A DNA stretch of 5,772 bases from Microbacteriaceae bacterium. GTDB lineage: Bacteria > Actinomycetota > Actinomycetes > Actinomycetales > Microbacteriaceae. The notes below the pieces were generated by a model. That model ran no database searches, was not told the DNA's origin, and was given only the letters and a program-made list of their open reading frames with translations. Positions 5,078 to 5,772 of this stretch are shown in pieces (the first letter of the stretch is position 1; each line of letters starts with the position of its first letter). Where the stretch lies: positions 1-5,772 of the forward strand of contig JAHEGA010000015.1 in NCBI GenBank assembly GCA_024639925.1, read 5' to 3'. The position numbers were made by a program, and so were the translations under genes.

Positions 5078-5772
5078 ATGCGATTCCCTCCCCCCACGCC
5101 CCTTCCCTCACAAGACATCCCCTCGTTGAACTGGGGCATTGCAGCTCCTGGCGAAATTGCGAGCATTTTCACCTCTGCCGTCAACACCTATGGCTCGCAG
5201 CGGATTGCTGCTGTCGCCTCGCGCTCGATAGATCGCGCGCAATCCTTTGCGACCAAACATTCGATTGAGACTGCTTTCGGCTCTTACGAAGAACTTTTCG
5301 CGTCGGAGACGGTGGAGGCCATCTACATCGCCAACCACATCGACGGCCACCTCGACTTAGCCGATGCCGCACTGCGCGCGGGAAAACACGTCCTTGTGGA
5401 GAAGCCGCTTCACTATTCTTCGCAGAGGTGCCGCGAAACCTTAGAGCTCGCCCGCACCAAAGGGCTATTCATCACCGAGGCCATGTGGACGCGCTACCTC
5501 CCTCAAGCAAGTGTGATCCAGCACATTCTCGATTCCCCAGAGTTCGGTCGCCCCGAGGGGATGATGGCGAGCTTCGCTGTTGATAACCGCGGGATTGATC
5601 GCCTGTGGCAGCGAGGAACCGGTGGCATCACCTATGACATGGGGATTTACCCCATCGCGATGGCCTACCAAGCATTTGGCAAGCCGTCCTCGATTTCCGC
5701 CTGGGGGCGTTGCACACCCGAGGGGCTTGACGAAGAATCGGTTGTTCGTTTGGAATACGATTCTGGCGCTGT
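5078..5772 (+). CDS. Gfo/Idh/MocA oxidoreductase, dihydrodiol/D-xylose dehydrogenase-like (3' end outside window)
   Basis: An NAD(P)-dependent sugar or diol dehydrogenase of which 231 residues are present; the family is usually about 330. After a Pro-rich stretch (residues 4-15) the Rossmann fold starts at NWGIAAPGEIA (18-28). Next come IYIANHIDGH (82-91) and VEKPL (107-111) with Lys109 as catalytic lysine. EAMWTRYLP (134-142) is the signature of the dimeric dihydrodiol / D-xylose 1-dehydrogenase subgroup. GGITYDMGIYP (182-192) carries conserved Asp187 and Tyr191. Oddity: the usual GxGxxA reads APGEIA, so the first glycine is alanine. ATG 5078 is chosen for its -10 spacing; ATG 5060 is in frame but its GGGAG lies only 2 nt away, and TTG 5126 would begin directly at the fold. 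It is divergent from xylB, which suggests shared sugar regulation. Family is firm; oxidation of xylose is a plausible inference only. Confidence 0.9.
   Translation, partial: MRFPPPTPLPSQDIPSLNWGIAAPGEIASIFTSAVNTYGSQRIAAVASRSIDRAQSFATKHSIETAFGSYEELFASETVEAIYIANHIDGHLDLADAALRAGKHVLVEKPLHYSSQRCRETLELARTKGLFITEAMWTRYLPQASVIQHILDSPEFGRPEGMMASFAVDNRGIDRLWQRGTGGITYDMGIYPIAMAYQAFGKPSSISAWGRCTPEGLDEESVVRLEYDSGA

Overview
The window looks like a carbohydrate uptake and catabolism locus of an actinobacterium. The base composition is moderately high in G+C, codons favour G or C at the third position, and GTG starts occur. Three plus-strand genes have no convincing Shine-Dalgarno sequence but carry a TANNNT box 6-7 nt before the start codon, which is the arrangement of leaderless actinobacterial genes. 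The protein styles (a FrcB-like lipoprotein, an actinobacterial-type XylB, a dihydrodiol/xylose-dehydrogenase-like Gfo/Idh protein) agree. A Microbacteriaceae-like host is my best guess, but the sequence alone does not prove it.

Layout: (1) 1-974, minus, a lipoprotein sugar-binding protein of an ABC importer, with its 3' end outside the window. (2) 975-1197, a divergent control region with a hairpin leader and small palindromes. (3) 1198-2610, plus, an FGGY-family sugar kinase of xylulokinase type. (4) 2650-3507, plus, a shikimate-dehydrogenase-like oxidoreductase 39 bp downstream; the gap and its start codon carry a 9-bp perfect inverted repeat. (5) 3521-4936, minus, a second and more canonical xylulokinase, converging with gene 4 across 13 bp. 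(6) 4937-5077, a second divergent control region. (7) 5078-5772, plus, a Gfo/Idh/MocA oxidoreductase, with its 3' end outside the window.

Inferred joint function: import of a pentose, ketose or polyol through the ABC system, NAD(P)-linked oxidation or reduction by the dehydrogenases, and phosphorylation by the FGGY kinases, feeding the pentose phosphate pathway. The part that fits least well with known biochemistry is gene 4. It keeps the catalytic Lys/Asp pair and NADP fold of AroE, but the two serines that hold the shikimate carboxylate appear to be replaced, and it sits beside a sugar kinase. It is therefore probably not the housekeeping shikimate dehydrogenase. I see no rRNA, tRNA, CRISPR, insertion sequence or phage sequence. 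All proteins fall into known superfamilies, so any novelty lies in substrate, combination and regulation.
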